DNA of 64,000 bases from Sphingomonas sp. KRR8 (GCF_023559245.1 NZ_CP097462.1:868001-932000), one strand, 5' to 3'. Numbered from the stretch's first letter, positions 44,861 to 54,415 are shown. Notes: a model not told the origin generated them from the letters alone. Made by a program: numbers and translations.

Positions 44861-45639
44861 GGAGTTGCCCGCTGCGCGGCTTGCGCCCGGCGAACGTCGC
44901 GGCCTGGCTTCATCCGCCCGAGCAGGCGTTCGACCATCTGGGCGGCGCCGTCGGGCGTGCGCAGATCCCCCATCTTCACGCCCGCGACCTGGCTGCCGGC
45001 CTGGAGGACGTTGAACCAGACGACTTCGCCGGTCCTGAGGTCGACCAGGCTGGCATAAGCGAACTGGCCCGCGCCGCCGACGTTCGGGGCGCAGAAGCCG
45101 ATGAAGCAGCCGGCGATGCCAAGCACCTGCAGGGCGACGCGCCCCTGGCTGGCGAAGCTGTCCTCCGCATGCAGGAACAGGGCATAGTCGTAGCCGGTGC
45201 GCTGGCCGAAGCGAACGGCGTCTTGCCCCAGCGTGTAGTCGAGCCCCCGCCGGCGCTTGGAGGGAAGCGTGACACCCGAATATTTGTGAAGGGCGATGGA
45301 TTGATCGACCGCGGCATTGAGTCGCTCGAGCTCCGCGACTTGCTCGGCCGGGACGGTCGGGAGGCTGTCGCGTCGATCCAGGATCAGCGTCTGCCCGCCC
45401 CGCCCTTCCTGCTGCGTTCGAAGAGCGGCAATGACATTGGACCGCGCCTGTTCGGTCCAGTCGGCGCGCGGCTCGACCATGCCGCCGGTGGTCACCGCGC
45501 CCACCTCCACCTCGGGGCGAAGGACGATCAGCTTGTAGTTACCCTTGGGCGGGGCGAACTGGAGGTCGGCATATTGCTGGGTCTGGACGCAGCCGCTCAA
45601 CGTCAGGCCGGCGGCGAGCAGTGGAACCAGCAGACGCAT
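44857..45639 (-). CDS. Lipoprotein of unknown function, first gene of the M48 operon
   Basis: This 260-residue protein has a lipobox LTLSGC (Cys at about 16). A domain follows with VQTQQYADLQFAPPKGNYKL near its start and IAGCFIGFCAPNVGGAGQFAYASLVDLRTGEVVWFN, which looks like a membrane-associated beta region. GGAG lies seven bases before the ATG at 45639. The stop overlaps the M48 start (ATGA). The family is not recognised. Confidence 0.75.
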   Translation of the reverse strand: MRLLVPLLAAGLTLSGCVQTQQYADLQFAPPKGNYKLIVLRPEVEVGAVTTGGMVEPRADWTEQARSNVIAALRTQQEGRGGQTLILDRRDSLPTVPAEQVAELERLNAAVDQSIALHKYSGVTLPSKRRRGLDYTLGQDAVRFGQRTGYDYALFLHAEDSFASQGRVALQVLGIAGCFIGFCAPNVGGAGQFAYASLVDLRTGEVVWFNVLQAGSQVAGVKMGDLRTPDGAAQMVERLLGRMKPGRDVRRAQAAQRATP

Positions 45640-45665
45640 TCGGTTACTCCCTTTGCGGCCCAAAA

Positions 45666-45693
45666 ATGCTACCACGCCAGACGGTTAGCGCAA
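45666..45693 (-). promoter_or_regulatory. Predicted promoter of the lipoprotein-M48-lipoprotein operon
   Basis: TTGCGC (45688-45693) and TAGCAT (45666-45671) on the minus strand are 16 bases apart, 27 bases before the first lipoprotein ATG. The -10 matches that proposed for clpX. Confidence 0.45.
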
Positions 45694-45719
45694 GCGGCCG
45701 GAGTCCCCATCTGGACCGC

Positions 45720-47339
45720 TCATCGGCAGCGTACCCCCGCCGCGCCATCGAGACAGCGGCCGTCGATGGCCGGCGCGGTGAGCTTGAGGCCGATCATCGG
45801 CGCCAGCGTTGGAAGGATGTCGACCGTCTCGACCGCCTGCGGCCGGTCAGCCGGCGCCGCGCCACGTCGCCAGAAGATGATCGGCACGCGGCGGTCATAG
45901 TCCCAGACCGAGCCGTGCGTCGCCGTATAGCCGGGGGCCGGGCGGGCGACGGCGCTGACATATTGCTTCAGGACGACGTAGAAATCGCCCGACCGCTGCT
46001 GCTCGTAGGAGGCTCGGACGCGCTGGATGACGCTCCACTTGTCGGGCTGCCCGTGCGGCACCGGCACGCGCATTATCTCCGCTTTGGTGTAGACGGCATA
46101 GACCTGCGGGTGCGCCTTGTAGCGGGCGACGGCCGCCGCCAGCACACGGCGGGCGGTTGCGGGATCGAGCCGCTTGTCGAGCCACGCGTCGGCGCCGATG
46201 CCGTCGCCGACCAGCACCGGCTCCGTCCGACCGAATTGCGGCGCGAGCAACTTACCGACGGCGCTCGGCGCGAGTTCAGGATCCGCACGCTGTGCCTGGG
46301 TGACGCCCTGGTCGCGGAGCCGCTCAGGAATGTCGAGCCCACCATGGTCGGCAGTCAGGACCAGCGCGTAGTCGATGCCGGTGCGGTCCATCTGCGTGAG
46401 GAAGTCGCCAAGCTCCCGATCCAGCGCGAGGAGTTGCAGGCACATCTCCTGCCCGCGGTTGCCATAGGCATGGCCGACGTAATCGGTGGCGGACAGGCCG
46501 ACGGACAGCACGTCCGGAGCCGGGCCCTTGCCGAGGCCGAGCTCACCGACCAGCGCCGCTGCGCCCGCAAGCACCGCTCCGTCGAAGTCCGGATGAGCAC
46601 GGACAAAGCGCATGTCGCCAGCCGCCCGCTGGAGGTTGCCGTTGCCGACGGTCAGGGTCGGGGTGATCTGGTAGGGCTTGGCAAGGGCCGTACAGTTGGT
46701 CGGTGGGACCAGGTTTTCACTCGGCTGGGCAAGCCGGGCAGCGAATAGCTGGTTGAGAGCGGCGATGGTTCGGGGCGGCGTCTTCCCGGTGTCGGTGGTC
46801 CAGCTCTTGCCGTCCCAATACCAGCGCTGGTCGACATTGCGCCCGCCCATCATGATCGCAGCTCGGTCCTTGCCGGCGATGGCGACGTTTCGGCTTTGCG
46901 GACTGACGGCCTTGAGGCGATCACCGAGCGTCTGCACCCGCAGGTGGAGCGGGCTTACCTTGTAGTTGGTGAAGCTCGTTTCGGGCTGTGCCTCATCCTC
47001 GGCGCAGTAGACGTGCTTGTCGGCGCGCGCGGCACCCTGGTCGACCCAGTCATTGGCAATGATCCCGGTCTCCGACGGGTGGTCGCCGGTGAGAATGGTC
47101 GAGTGGCCCGGGCAAGTCTCGGTCGCGGCGTGGCTCTGGTAACCGTTGCGGAAGACGGTGCCTTCACGCGCCAACCGAGCGAAGCCGCCGGTGAATTCGG
47201 CCCGATAGCGGTCGAACAGGTCGGCCGCGAATTGATCGACGGAAATGGCGACGATCAGTTTGGGCTGGCCCCTGGGGGCGGCGGCGATGGCCGGAGCGGT
47301 GGCGAGAGCGGCGGCGGTGAAGAGGAGAAGCGAGCGCAT
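45720..47339 (-). CDS. PafA/SPAP-type alkaline phosphatase
   Basis: This 539-residue protein has a signal peptide (cleavage near residue 20). Metal-site Asp is in AISVDQF (D35), the nucleophile Thr in HAATETCPGHSTILTG (residues 70-85; T73 or T75), and LTADHGGLD holds further ligands. These match PafA and the Sphingomonas enzyme SPAP, which hydrolyse phosphomonoesters in the periplasm and are not inhibited by phosphate. The ATG lies in the 3' arm of a perfect 13-pair hairpin (47337-47368). Confidence 0.9.
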   Translation of the reverse strand: MRSLLLFTAAALATAPAIAAAPRGQPKLIVAISVDQFAADLFDRYRAEFTGGFARLAREGTVFRNGYQSHAATETCPGHSTILTGDHPSETGIIANDWVDQGAARADKHVYCAEDEAQPETSFTNYKVSPLHLRVQTLGDRLKAVSPQSRNVAIAGKDRAAIMMGGRNVDQRWYWDGKSWTTDTGKTPPRTIAALNQLFAARLAQPSENLVPPTNCTALAKPYQITPTLTVGNGNLQRAAGDMRFVRAHPDFDGAVLAGAAALVGELGLGKGPAPDVLSVGLSATDYVGHAYGNRGQEMCLQLLALDRELGDFLTQMDRTGIDYALVLTADHGGLDIPERLRDQGVTQAQRADPELAPSAVGKLLAPQFGRTEPVLVGDGIGADAWLDKRLDPATARRVLAAAVARYKAHPQVYAVYTKAEIMRVPVPHGQPDKWSVIQRVRASYEQQRSGDFYVVLKQYVSAVARPAPGYTATHGSVWDYDRRVPIIFWRRGAAPADRPQAVETVDILPTLAPMIGLKLTAPAIDGRCLDGAAGVRCR

Positions 47340-47368
47340 GGCCGCCTTCGTAGTAGAAGGCGGCCATG
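47337..47368 (-). promoter_or_regulatory. Perfect 13-pair hairpin enclosing the start codon and ribosome site of pafA
   Basis: CATGGCCGCCTTC and GAAGGCGGCCATG are exact complements around a six-base loop. On the minus-strand mRNA the 3' arm contains GAAGG (ribosome site) and the ATG of the phosphatase. No T-run follows, so it is not a terminator. Such a fold would mask translation initiation. Confidence 0.65.
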
Positions 47369-47394
47369 CCGGTAAGCGGGTTGTTGGCCCGCGC

Positions 47395-48309
47395 CTACTT
47401 TTTCATCTTCACCAGGGTGACCAGGGTCGGGCTGGGGATCTCCTGCCCTGTGCGGCCATCGACGATCACGTCGCGATGGTAGGCCAGCACTCCCGGAATG
47501 GGCGCGACGCGGGTGACTGTCAGGCCGAAGTAGTTGTTCATCTTCGGACTGGCCTGGAGGGTCGCCTGAGCACTCGGCCAGGACGACAGGCTGGGCGGCA
47601 GGCCATAGTGCGTCTCCACCTTGGCGAATGCGGGAAGCGGCGGCTTTCCGTCGGCGACGCGGCGGGCGTTGATTTCCGCCAGCTTGGCGCGGGCGACGTC
47701 CTGCTGCTCGTCCCAGTGCGGCATGCTGGTCAGCGAGTTGCCCAGATCGGTGACGACCCCGGGCTTCACCTCGAAGCGCACCGAGCCAAGGCAGTAACAG
47801 GACCCCATCGCCGTGCCATTGGGCGCCAGCATCACGGGGCCATACCAGACATAGGTGCCCGGCTTGACCGCGCTCAAGTAGCTCACGCCCTGCTCATCCT
47901 TGGCAAAGGCGTTCATCGGCCCGAAGCTTTCCTGATCGCGAAGCTCGGCCGCTTCGATGCCCAGATTGCCCATGGTCGGCGCGACCGGGCGCTCGGGAAC
48001 GGGCATCTGCTTGCTCTTCGCGAATTCGGATTGGACCTCCCACTCCTTCATCGCGCTGGTGTAGCGGCGCTGCGCCTTGGCCCAGGCCTTGTCGCGGTCC
48101 GCGTGATACTGGGTCCAGGTCTCCGCGTCCGGAACCCGCAGGAAGGTGCCGAACTGGCGCTCCGCACCCGAGATGAGGATGTAGCCCTGGTTGGGGTCGA
48201 GCGCGACCTTGCCCGACTGCACGTCCTTTTCGGAAATCGGCCTGGCCGGAGCGGTGAAAGGCGTGGCGCCCAGCAGGGCGGCGGTGATGGCGATGCGAAG
48301 ACGGCTCAC
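47395..48309 (-). CDS. Exported protein of unknown function
   Basis: This 304-residue protein has an N-terminal signal (RIAITAALLGATPFTAPA). It contains NQGYILISGAERQFGTFLRV and YVWYGPVMLAPNGTAMGSCYCLGSVRFEVKPG, with a Cys pair (SCYC) in a beta-rich domain. GTG start overlaps the stop of the upstream gene (GTGA). The family is not recognised. It sits 55 bases upstream of the pafA start on the same strand. Confidence 0.7.
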   Translation of the reverse strand: MSRLRIAITAALLGATPFTAPARPISEKDVQSGKVALDPNQGYILISGAERQFGTFLRVPDAETWTQYHADRDKAWAKAQRRYTSAMKEWEVQSEFAKSKQMPVPERPVAPTMGNLGIEAAELRDQESFGPMNAFAKDEQGVSYLSAVKPGTYVWYGPVMLAPNGTAMGSCYCLGSVRFEVKPGVVTDLGNSLTSMPHWDEQQDVARAKLAEINARRVADGKPPLPAFAKVETHYGLPPSLSSWPSAQATLQASPKMNNYFGLTVTRVAPIPGVLAYHRDVIVDGRTGQEIPSPTLVTLVKMKK

Positions 48310-48932
48310 AGTCCGAGCTCCTTGCTGGTCGGCTTGGGTCCGGAGGCGACCAGCGCCTGCAGCGCCAGCGCGTGGAGCCGCACGGGCTCTCGCTTGCGGC
48401 CGTTCCCTTCCTCGAAATTGAAGGCGGTCCACAGGTCGCGAGTCAGGCCGTAGCGCTGGTAACCCTTGAACGACATGCAGTTGCGCAGGTTGGTGCGACG
48501 CTGCTCCCGCCGCGCGGCCGAGCCGAAGATGGCGTCGGCAATGGCCCCGCCGATCGCTCCGCCGACCACGCCGGCCATGCCGTACTGCGCGACAGCGCCT
48601 GCCATCGTGCTGGCATCGCCGCCCATGTAGATGCTGCTTCCGCTCGCCAGTGAATCGCACTCGCGGATGTCGGCGTAGGCTTCCTCGAAGCTGGTGTTGG
48701 CGCGGTGGAAGAAGAAATATTTGTCGAAGCCGGCTTCGGCTTCGGGCGTCGCGGTGAAGTCGAGCCGGGGTGCGACCAAGCCTTCGCGTGACGGAATGGT
48801 GAAATCGTCGTCGTCATCGGTCGCGGCCGGTGCCGCGGCGGTGGTCGGTGTAGCCGGTGCAGGCTGTGCAAGCGCCGCTGCAGGCGCAAGGAAAGTGCCC
48901 GCGAACAGCAGGCGACAGAACGTCGTACGCAA
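48306..48932 (-). CDS. Exported glycine-zipper protein of unknown function
   Basis: This 208-residue protein has a signal peptide (RLLFAGTFLAPAAALA), an Ala/Thr/Asp-rich segment, and a glycine-zipper stretch (GMAGVVGGAIGGAIADAIFG near residue 117) that may insert in a membrane. TTG start with GGGGGA six or seven bases upstream. The predicted promoter at 48962-48990 lies just before. It is translationally coupled to the gene at 47395-48309. Confidence 0.7.
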   Translation of the reverse strand: MRTTFCRLLFAGTFLAPAAALAQPAPATPTTAAAPAATDDDDDFTIPSREGLVAPRLDFTATPEAEAGFDKYFFFHRANTSFEEAYADIRECDSLASGSSIYMGGDASTMAGAVAQYGMAGVVGGAIGGAIADAIFGSAARREQRRTNLRNCMSFKGYQRYGLTRDLWTAFNFEEGNGRKREPVRLHALALQALVASGPKPTSKELGL

Positions 48933-48961
48933 AGGAAAGTCCCCCTTTTCTCGGCAAGCCG

Positions 48962-48994
48962 AGCGTAAGCGGGCAACAGTTAAGCGTCAATTAT
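48962..48994 (-). promoter_or_regulatory. Promoter of the glycine-zipper gene with a CtrA-like box over the -35
   Basis: TTGACG (48985-48990) and TACGCT (48962-48967) on the minus strand are 17 bases apart. TTAA (48980-48983), seven bases, then TTAT (48991-48994) on the plus strand fits the CtrA pattern at seven of eight positions and covers the -35. Confidence 0.45.
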
Positions 48995-49012
48995 CTCGGG
49001 CATTGCCGAAGA

Positions 49013-50479
49013 TCAGCCGAGCCGGGCCTTGAGCCGTTCGTTGACGACGCCGGGATTAGCCTTGCCGCCCATCGCCTTCATGGTCTGGCCGACGAAGAAG
49101 CCGAACAGCTGGACCTTGCCGCCGCGATACTGCTCGACCTTGTCGGCGTTGGCGGCGAGGATCTTGTCGATCTCCGCATCGATGGCGCCGGTGTCGCTGG
49201 TCTGCTTCAAGCCTTCGCGCTCGACGATGGTGCCGGCGGGGTCGCCGGTCTCCAGCATCTTCTCGAAGACCGTCTTGGCAATGGAGCCGCTGATGGTGCC
49301 GTCGGCGACAAGGCCGAGCAGCTCGGCGGCGTGGGCGGGCGAGACTGGCGCCTCTGCGATCGACTCGCCGCGGCGATTGAGGGCGCCGAACAGCTCGGCG
49401 ACGACCCAGTTGGACGCCTGCTTGGGATCGACGCTGTTGCTCAGCAACGTGTCGAACCAGCGAGCGGTCTCCACCTCGGCCGTCAGCACGCTGGCGTTGT
49501 AGGGAGAGATGCCCATCTGCTCGTAGCGGCGGCGCTTGGCGTCGGGCAGTTCGGGCAGCGACTTGCGGCAGTCATCGACGAACTCATCCGAAAGCTCGAG
49601 CGGGAGCAGGTCGGGGTCGGGGAAGTAGCGATAATCGTGCGCGTCTTCCTTGGAACGGAGCGTGCGGGTCTCACCCTTGTCCGGGTCCCACAGGCGGGTT
49701 TCCTGGACGATGCTGCCGCCCTGTTCAAGCACGTCGATCTGGCGGCGGGCTTCATGTTCGATCACCGCCTGGACGAAGCGCACCGAATTGACGTTCTTGG
49801 TCTCGGTCCGGGTGCCGAATTCCGCGCCCGGCTTGCGCACCGACACGTTGACGTCGGCGCGCATGGAGCCTTCCTCCATGTTGCCGTCGCAGCTTCCGAC
49901 ATAGCGGAGAATGGCTCGCAGCTTGCGCAGGTAAGCGCCTGCTTCTGCAGGAGAACGCATGTCGGGCTTGGACACGATTTCCATCAGCGCGACGCCCGAG
50001 CGATTGAGATCCACGTAGCTCATGGTCGGGTGCTGGTCGTGCATCAGCTTGCCCGCGTCCTGCTCGACATGGATGCGCTCGACGCCGATACGGCGGACGC
50101 TGGACTCGTCCTTCTCGTCCAGCAGGACCTCGATCGTCCCCTCGCCCACCAGCGGATGGTAGAGCTGGCTGATCTGGTAGCCCTGCGGAAGGTCGGCGTA
50201 GAAGTAGTTCTTGCGGTCGAAGCGCGACCATTTGTTGATCTGCGCGTCGAGCGCCAGGCCGGTGCGGACCGCCTGGCGGATGCACTCGCGGTTCGGCACC
50301 GGCAGCATGCCCGGCATGGCCGCGTCGACTAGGCTGACCTGGGTATTGGGTTCAGCCCCGAAGGCCGTCGCCGCGCCGGAGAAGAGCTTGGCGTTGGAGA
50401 CGACCTGGGCGTGGACCTCGAGGCCGATCACGACCTCCCACTCTCCGGTGGCGCCCTTGAGGCGATAGGGTGCGTTCAT
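49013..50479 (-). CDS. gatB: Asp-tRNA(Asn)/Glu-tRNA(Gln) amidotransferase subunit B
   Basis: This 488-residue protein has GatB signatures: [47 protein letters not shown] and the [12 protein letters not shown] motif. The C-terminal YqeY-like tail domain ends near [20 protein letters not shown]. GatB activates the mischarged tRNA for amidation by GatA. The ATG overlaps the stop of the small gene upstream (ATGA). Confidence 0.96.
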   Translation of the reverse strand: MNAPYRLKGATGEWEVVIGLEVHAQVVSNAKLFSGAATAFGAEPNTQVSLVDAAMPGMLPVPNRECIRQAVRTGLALDAQINKWSRFDRKNYFYADLPQGYQISQLYHPLVGEGTIEVLLDEKDESSVRRIGVERIHVEQDAGKLMHDQHPTMSYVDLNRSGVALMEIVSKPDMRSPAEAGAYLRKLRAILRYVGSCDGNMEEGSMRADVNVSVRKPGAEFGTRTETKNVNSVRFVQAVIEHEARRQIDVLEQGGSIVQETRLWDPDKGETRTLRSKEDAHDYRYFPDPDLLPLELSDEFVDDCRKSLPELPDAKRRRYEQMGISPYNASVLTAEVETARWFDTLLSNSVDPKQASNWVVAELFGALNRRGESIAEAPVSPAHAAELLGLVADGTISGSIAKTVFEKMLETGDPAGTIVEREGLKQTSDTGAIDAEIDKILAANADKVEQYRGGKVQLFGFFVGQTMKAMGGKANPGVVNERLKARLG

Positions 50480-50847
50480 ACGACGCTCCGAGACATGGTT
50501 GGAATACTCACAGGCTGATCAGCATGTTTGCTCTTGAAACCCGTCGGGACAGCAAACTGCAGCCGAGTCACAGTCGAGTTTGCACGGTCACCAGCAGCTT
50601 CGGTGGACGCGCCTACGGATAGAATCTTGAGCGAGAAACCGCCCCTGGCGGACACGGTTCGCTCTGCCGAGACGGCAATGTCGAAGGAAACCTCCTTCGG
50701 CACGTTAAACGCGTGCGTGCCAGAACCGAACGGCGAAGTAAGCTGAGCTTCCTTCTGAACGTCAGCGATCCCTTCAATGATCGCCTTCAGAGAGCCTGAA
50801 ATGAACGCTCTAAGCTCGCTGAAGTCATCCTTTGTGTCTTCGCTCAC
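50476..50847 (-). CDS. Small cytosolic protein of unknown function inserted between gatA and gatB
   Basis: This protein of about 123 residues has no signal peptide. It has an N-terminal helix ([23 protein letters not shown]) and beta-rich segment [13 protein letters not shown]...LQFAVPTGF. The layout resembles short 'trypco2-like' hypothetical proteins; the match is from memory and weak. GC content is visibly lower than in flanking gat genes. Three consecutive GTG codons (50853, 50850, 50847) are possible starts; the last overlaps the gatA stop (GTGA). Its own stop overlaps the gatB ATG. Both couplings are therefore kept. Confidence 0.7.
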   Translation of the reverse strand: MSEDTKDDFSELRAFISGSLKAIIEGIADVQKEAQLTSPFGSGTHAFNVPKEVSFDIAVSAERTVSARGGFSLKILSVGASTEAAGDRANSTVTRLQFAVPTGFKSKHADQPVSIPTMSRSVV

Positions 50848-52322
50848 CACCACTTCTCCGGGCGGGCGCTGAAGCCCGCGCGTTCTTCGATTGCGAGGCC
50901 GGCGTTGAGGACGCCCTGCTCGTCGAGTTCATTGCCGATGAGGTGCAGGCCGAGCGGCAGGCCCTGGGCATCGAGACCGCCGGGCACGCTCATCGCCGGC
51001 AGGCCAGCAAGGCTGGCGGGAACGGCGAAGACGTCGTTCAGATACATCGCCAGCGGATCGCTCATCTTCTCGCCGATGCCGAAGGCGGCACTGGGCGCTG
51101 TCGGCGTGAGGATGAGGTCGCAATGCTCGAACGCCTCACGGAAGTCGCGCTTGATGAGGGCGCGGACCCGCTGAGCCTTGTTGAAGTAAGCGTCGTAGAA
51201 ACCGGCGGACAGCACATAGGTGCCGATCATGATGCGGCGCTTGACCTCGGCGCCGAAGCCGGCGGCGCGGGTGGCGGCGTACATGCCCTCGAGCCCACCC
51301 TCGCCAGCCTCCCGGATGCCGTAGCGGACGCCGTCGTAGCGGGCGAGGTTGGACGAGGCTTCGGCCGGGGCGATGATGTAGTAGGTCGGCAACGCGTACT
51401 TGGTGTGCGGCAGGCTGATCTCGACCGGCTCGGCACCGGCGTCCCTGAGCCACTCAATCCCGCGATCCCACAGGGCGTTGATTTCTTCCGGCACTCCGTC
51501 GATGCGATATTCCTTGGGAATGCCGACGCGCTTACCCTTGAGATTACTCGACAATCCCGCTTCCCAATTGGGCACGGGCAAGTCGAGCGAGGTGGAGTCC
51601 TTCGGGTCGAAGCCGGCCATGGCTTCGAGCATGATGGCGCAGTCGCGGACCGTCCGGGCCATGGGACCTGCCTGGTCCAGCGAGCTGGCGAAGGAAACGA
51701 TGCCCCAGCGTGAGCAGCGGCCATAGGTCGGCTTGATGCCGCTGATCCCGGTGAACGCGGCGGGCTGGCGGATCGAGCCGCCGGTGTCAGTGCCGGTGAC
51801 GCCCGGCGCAATTCCGGCCGCGACCGCTGCCGCCGAACCGCCAGAGCTTCCGCCCGGGGTCAGCGCGGCATTGCCGCCGTCGCTGCGCTTCCACGGGCTG
51901 ATGACTGGACCGTAGGCGCTGGTCTCGTTCGACGAGCCCATGGCGAATTCGTCCATGTTGAGCTTGCCGAGCATTCCGGCGCCCCCGCGGCGCAGGTTGC
52001 CGGTGACGGTGCTCTCGTAGGGCGGCTTGAAGCCCTTGAGGATGTTCGAGCCGGCAGTGGTGTCGGTGCCAGCCGTGGCGAACAGGTCCTTGATGCCGAG
52101 CGGAATGCCGGACAGCGGCATGAGCTCGTCACGCTGGCGGGCACTGTCGGCCGTGTCGGCGGCGGCAAGCGCGTCGTCGGGCGTCTCCACCGTGTAGGCG
52201 TTCAAGGCCTTGGCGGCGGCGACGGCGGCGTTGAAGCTGGTCGCGATGTCGCGGGCCGAGAAGGACCCGGCGCGAAAACCGTCGCGCAGCTCGGCGATGG
52301 TGAGGCTGGTGAGGTCCGTCAC
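50844..52322 (-). CDS. gatA: Asp-tRNA(Asn)/Glu-tRNA(Gln) amidotransferase subunit A
   Basis: This 492-residue amidase-signature enzyme has the Ser-cisSer-Lys triad in [10 protein letters not shown] (Lys), [14 protein letters not shown] (cis-Ser) and [14 protein letters not shown] (nucleophile Ser). It releases ammonia from glutamine for transfer to tRNA. The GTG start overlaps the gatC stop by one base (TAGTG). Confidence 0.96.
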   Translation of the reverse strand: MTDLTSLTIAELRDGFRAGSFSARDIATSFNAAVAAAKALNAYTVETPDDALAAADTADSARQRDELMPLSGIPLGIKDLFATAGTDTTAGSNILKGFKPPYESTVTGNLRRGGAGMLGKLNMDEFAMGSSNETSAYGPVISPWKRSDGGNAALTPGGSSGGSAAAVAAGIAPGVTGTDTGGSIRQPAAFTGISGIKPTYGRCSRWGIVSFASSLDQAGPMARTVRDCAIMLEAMAGFDPKDSTSLDLPVPNWEAGLSSNLKGKRVGIPKEYRIDGVPEEINALWDRGIEWLRDAGAEPVEISLPHTKYALPTYYIIAPAEASSNLARYDGVRYGIREAGEGGLEGMYAATRAAGFGAEVKRRIMIGTYVLSAGFYDAYFNKAQRVRALIKRDFREAFEHCDLILTPTAPSAAFGIGEKMSDPLAMYLNDVFAVPASLAGLPAMSVPGGLDAQGLPLGLHLIGNELDEQGVLNAGLAIEERAGFSARPEKWW

Positions 52323-52609
52323 TATTCGATGACCTTGGGCACGGCGAAAAACCCGTGCTGCGCGTCGGGAGCGTTGAGCAGCACCGCATCACGGACGTTG
52401 CCGTCGTTGATGACGTCGTCACGGAGGCGCAGCTTCTGGTCGATCACGGCGGTCAGCGGCTCGACGCCGTCGGTGTTGACCTCCGCCAGCTGCTCGACCC
52501 AGCCGAGGATGTTGTTCAGTTCGGGCACGGTCGCCTCGACTTCCGCGTCGCTCATCTCGAGCCGCGCAAGTCGGGCGATGTGCCGCACGGTGGCGGTATC
52601 GACGGACAT
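52322..52609 (-). CDS. gatC: Asp-tRNA(Asn)/Glu-tRNA(Gln) amidotransferase subunit C
   Basis: This 95-residue protein has the GatC pattern [41 protein letters not shown] and the end [13 protein letters not shown]. GatC wraps round GatA and GatB. It is first in the gatCAB cluster. Confidence 0.94.
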   Translation of the reverse strand: MSVDTATVRHIARLARLEMSDAEVEATVPELNNILGWVEQLAEVNTDGVEPLTAVIDQKLRLRDDVINDGNVRDAVLLNAPDAQHGFFAVPKVIE

Positions 52610-52651
52610 GGGCGGGCGTTAGCGAGCGCCCGCGCCAGCCGCAAGCCGCGC

Positions 52652-53011
52652 TTAGCGGCGGTGGCGGCGTTCCGCGCGCCACTGGGCGCGGCGCTGCTCC
52701 CAATAGCGTTGCTGGTCGACGTTCCAGCGAGTGGCGCGGCGCTGGCGGTCATAGACGATCACACCGGTGCCGGGGTAGTAATAGTCGTTGTACCAGCCCG
52801 CCCAGGGAGAGGCGTAACGGTAGGACGGATAATAGCCGTACCCGCCGCCATAGCCGCCGTAACCGCCATAGCGTCCGTAATAGCCGCCGGTGCCGATGCC
52901 CACGGACACACTGCTGTAACCACCGCCGTAGGGATCGTAGGTGGCGCAGCCGGACAGGGCGGCGGCGCCGGTCGCGGCAACGGCCGCGAGTAGCAGTCGG
53001 GAATGGGTCAT
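52652..53011 (-). CDS. Gly/Tyr-rich lipoprotein of unknown function
   Basis: This 119-residue protein has a lipobox AALSGC (Cys near 22), followed by a Gly/Tyr-rich repeat region (YGRYGGYGGYGGGYGYY) and a basic C terminus (WEQRRAQWRAERRHRR). An ATG at 53017 two codons upstream is also possible. Envelope location is inferred. It runs away from the VIT gene and lies 42 bases before gatC. Confidence 0.75.
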   Translation of the reverse strand: MTHSRLLLAAVAATGAAALSGCATYDPYGGGYSSVSVGIGTGGYYGRYGGYGGYGGGYGYYPSYRYASPWAGWYNDYYYPGTGVIVYDRQRRATRWNVDQQRYWEQRRAQWRAERRHRR

Positions 53012-53126
53012 GAGCATCGCTCCACGCACGTACCAGCCCACCCCGGCCTGTTGACCGTCGCCCCGAACCGCTGAATGGTCCGTGAATGCGAAACGGCCGG
53101 AAGGCTCCGACGACGAAAGTGGCAGC

Positions 53127-53831
53127 ATGAAGGGTGTTTCAGCGCACAGCGAACTGCACATGGTCCAGCGCGCGGGATGGCTGCGGGCCGCGGTGCTCGG
53201 TGCGAACGACGGCCTCTGCTCCGTCAGCAGCCTGATCGTGGGCGTGGCTGCAGCGGATGCGAGCCGTGGCCCGGTGCTGGTTGCCGCGGTGGCCGCACTG
53301 GTCGCCGGGGCGATGTCCATGGCGGCGGGCGAATATGTCTCCGTCTCGTCGCAGGCGGACCTTGAGACGGCCGATCTGGCGCGTGAACAGGCCGAGATCG
53401 ACAAGAACCCGGCGGCCGAGCGCAACGAACTCGCGCGGATCTACATGGGGCGCGGGGTCGACAAGGATACGGCGATGGCCGTGGCCGAGCAGATGATGGA
53501 GCATGACGCGATCGGCGCCCACGCTCGCGACGAGCTTGGCATCACCGAGCATATGACGGCCCGGCCATTGCAGGCGGCGCTCGCCTCCGCGCTGACCTTC
53601 ACCATTGGCGGCGGCGCTCCCACCCTGGCGGCGGCGCTGAGTCCGGACGGCATGATCCTGCCAGTGGTGGGCGTCGCGACGGTCCTCTGCCTGATCCTGC
53701 TCGGAGCGCTGGGCGCCCGCGGCGGGGGCGCGCCGGTCTGGCGCGGAATCGTGCGGGTGACGTTCTGGGGCGTGCTGGCGATGCTGGTGACCGCCGGGGT
53801 CGGCCGGCTGTTCGGCGTGGTCACGGCCTGA
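53127..53831 (+). CDS. VIT1/CCC1-family iron/manganese transporter
   Basis: This protein of about 234 residues has five membrane segments. LRAAVLGANDGLCSVSSLIVGVAAA and AGAMSMAAGEYVSVSSQADLE are VIT signatures, and the acidic cytoplasmic helix (about residues 78-130) holds the metal-binding domain. Members export Fe or Mn from the cytosol. The ATG at 53127 is given; a GTG at 53082 is the alternative. It overlaps nothing, and DUF4334 follows three bases later. Confidence 0.85.
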   Translation: MKGVSAHSELHMVQRAGWLRAAVLGANDGLCSVSSLIVGVAAADASRGPVLVAAVAALVAGAMSMAAGEYVSVSSQADLETADLAREQAEIDKNPAAERNELARIYMGRGVDKDTAMAVAEQMMEHDAIGAHARDELGITEHMTARPLQAALASALTFTIGGGAPTLAAALSPDGMILPVVGVATVLCLILLGALGARGGGAPVWRGIVRVTFWGVLAMLVTAGVGRLFGVVTA

Positions 53832-53834
53832 GCC

Positions 53835-54377
53835 GTGGACCCACTTGCCACCCTCGAGCAGTTGGAGCCCGCCGCCCCGCTGGCCGAGGTGCTCGCCTTC
53901 TATGACAGCCTGCCGGCGGTCACCGCGGACGCGATGCTGGGACGCTGGAAGGGCGGCGAGATTGCGACCGGGCACCTTTACGATGGGCTGCTCAAGCCTT
54001 CCGGCTGGTGGGGCAAGGACTTCCGCGGCCCTGATGACGTCGACCCCTTGCTGTTCGAACGGCATGGCAAGTTGTTCGCGGGGAATCCGGCGCTGATCCC
54101 GCTGGGGCTGATCGAGCGCTTTCCCAAGCTTGCCAAGTCGGCACCTTCGGCGGCGCTGTTCCGGGCATTGTCGCCGCTGCTGCGGACGAGCAGGCCACGG
54201 GCGCGGCTGCGGCCCCTCACCTATCGCGGCGTCACCTCGGCGGCGATGATTTATGACGCGCATCCGATCGCCGATTGTTTTCGCAAGGTCAGCGAAGACG
54301 TGCTGATCGGGGCCATGGACATTCGCGGGCATGAGGCGCCGTACATGTTCACACTTCGGCGGGTTGCGGCCGCTTAG
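53835..54377 (+). CDS. GXWXG/DUF4334 domain protein
   Basis: This 180-residue protein carries the GRWKGGE motif (GXWXG) at residues 36-42 and a DUF4334-like C-terminal half ending DIRGHEAPYMFTLRRV. No signal peptide or membrane segment is seen. The biochemical role of this family is not known to me. GTG start, three bases after the VIT stop. Confidence 0.78.
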   Translation: MDPLATLEQLEPAAPLAEVLAFYDSLPAVTADAMLGRWKGGEIATGHLYDGLLKPSGWWGKDFRGPDDVDPLLFERHGKLFAGNPALIPLGLIERFPKLAKSAPSAALFRALSPLLRTSRPRARLRPLTYRGVTSAAMIYDAHPIADCFRKVSEDVLIGAMDIRGHEAPYMFTLRRVAAA

Positions 54378-54415
54378 CTTGCGCCCTGCCCGGCCGGCCC
54401 CTACCTGCCGCCGGC

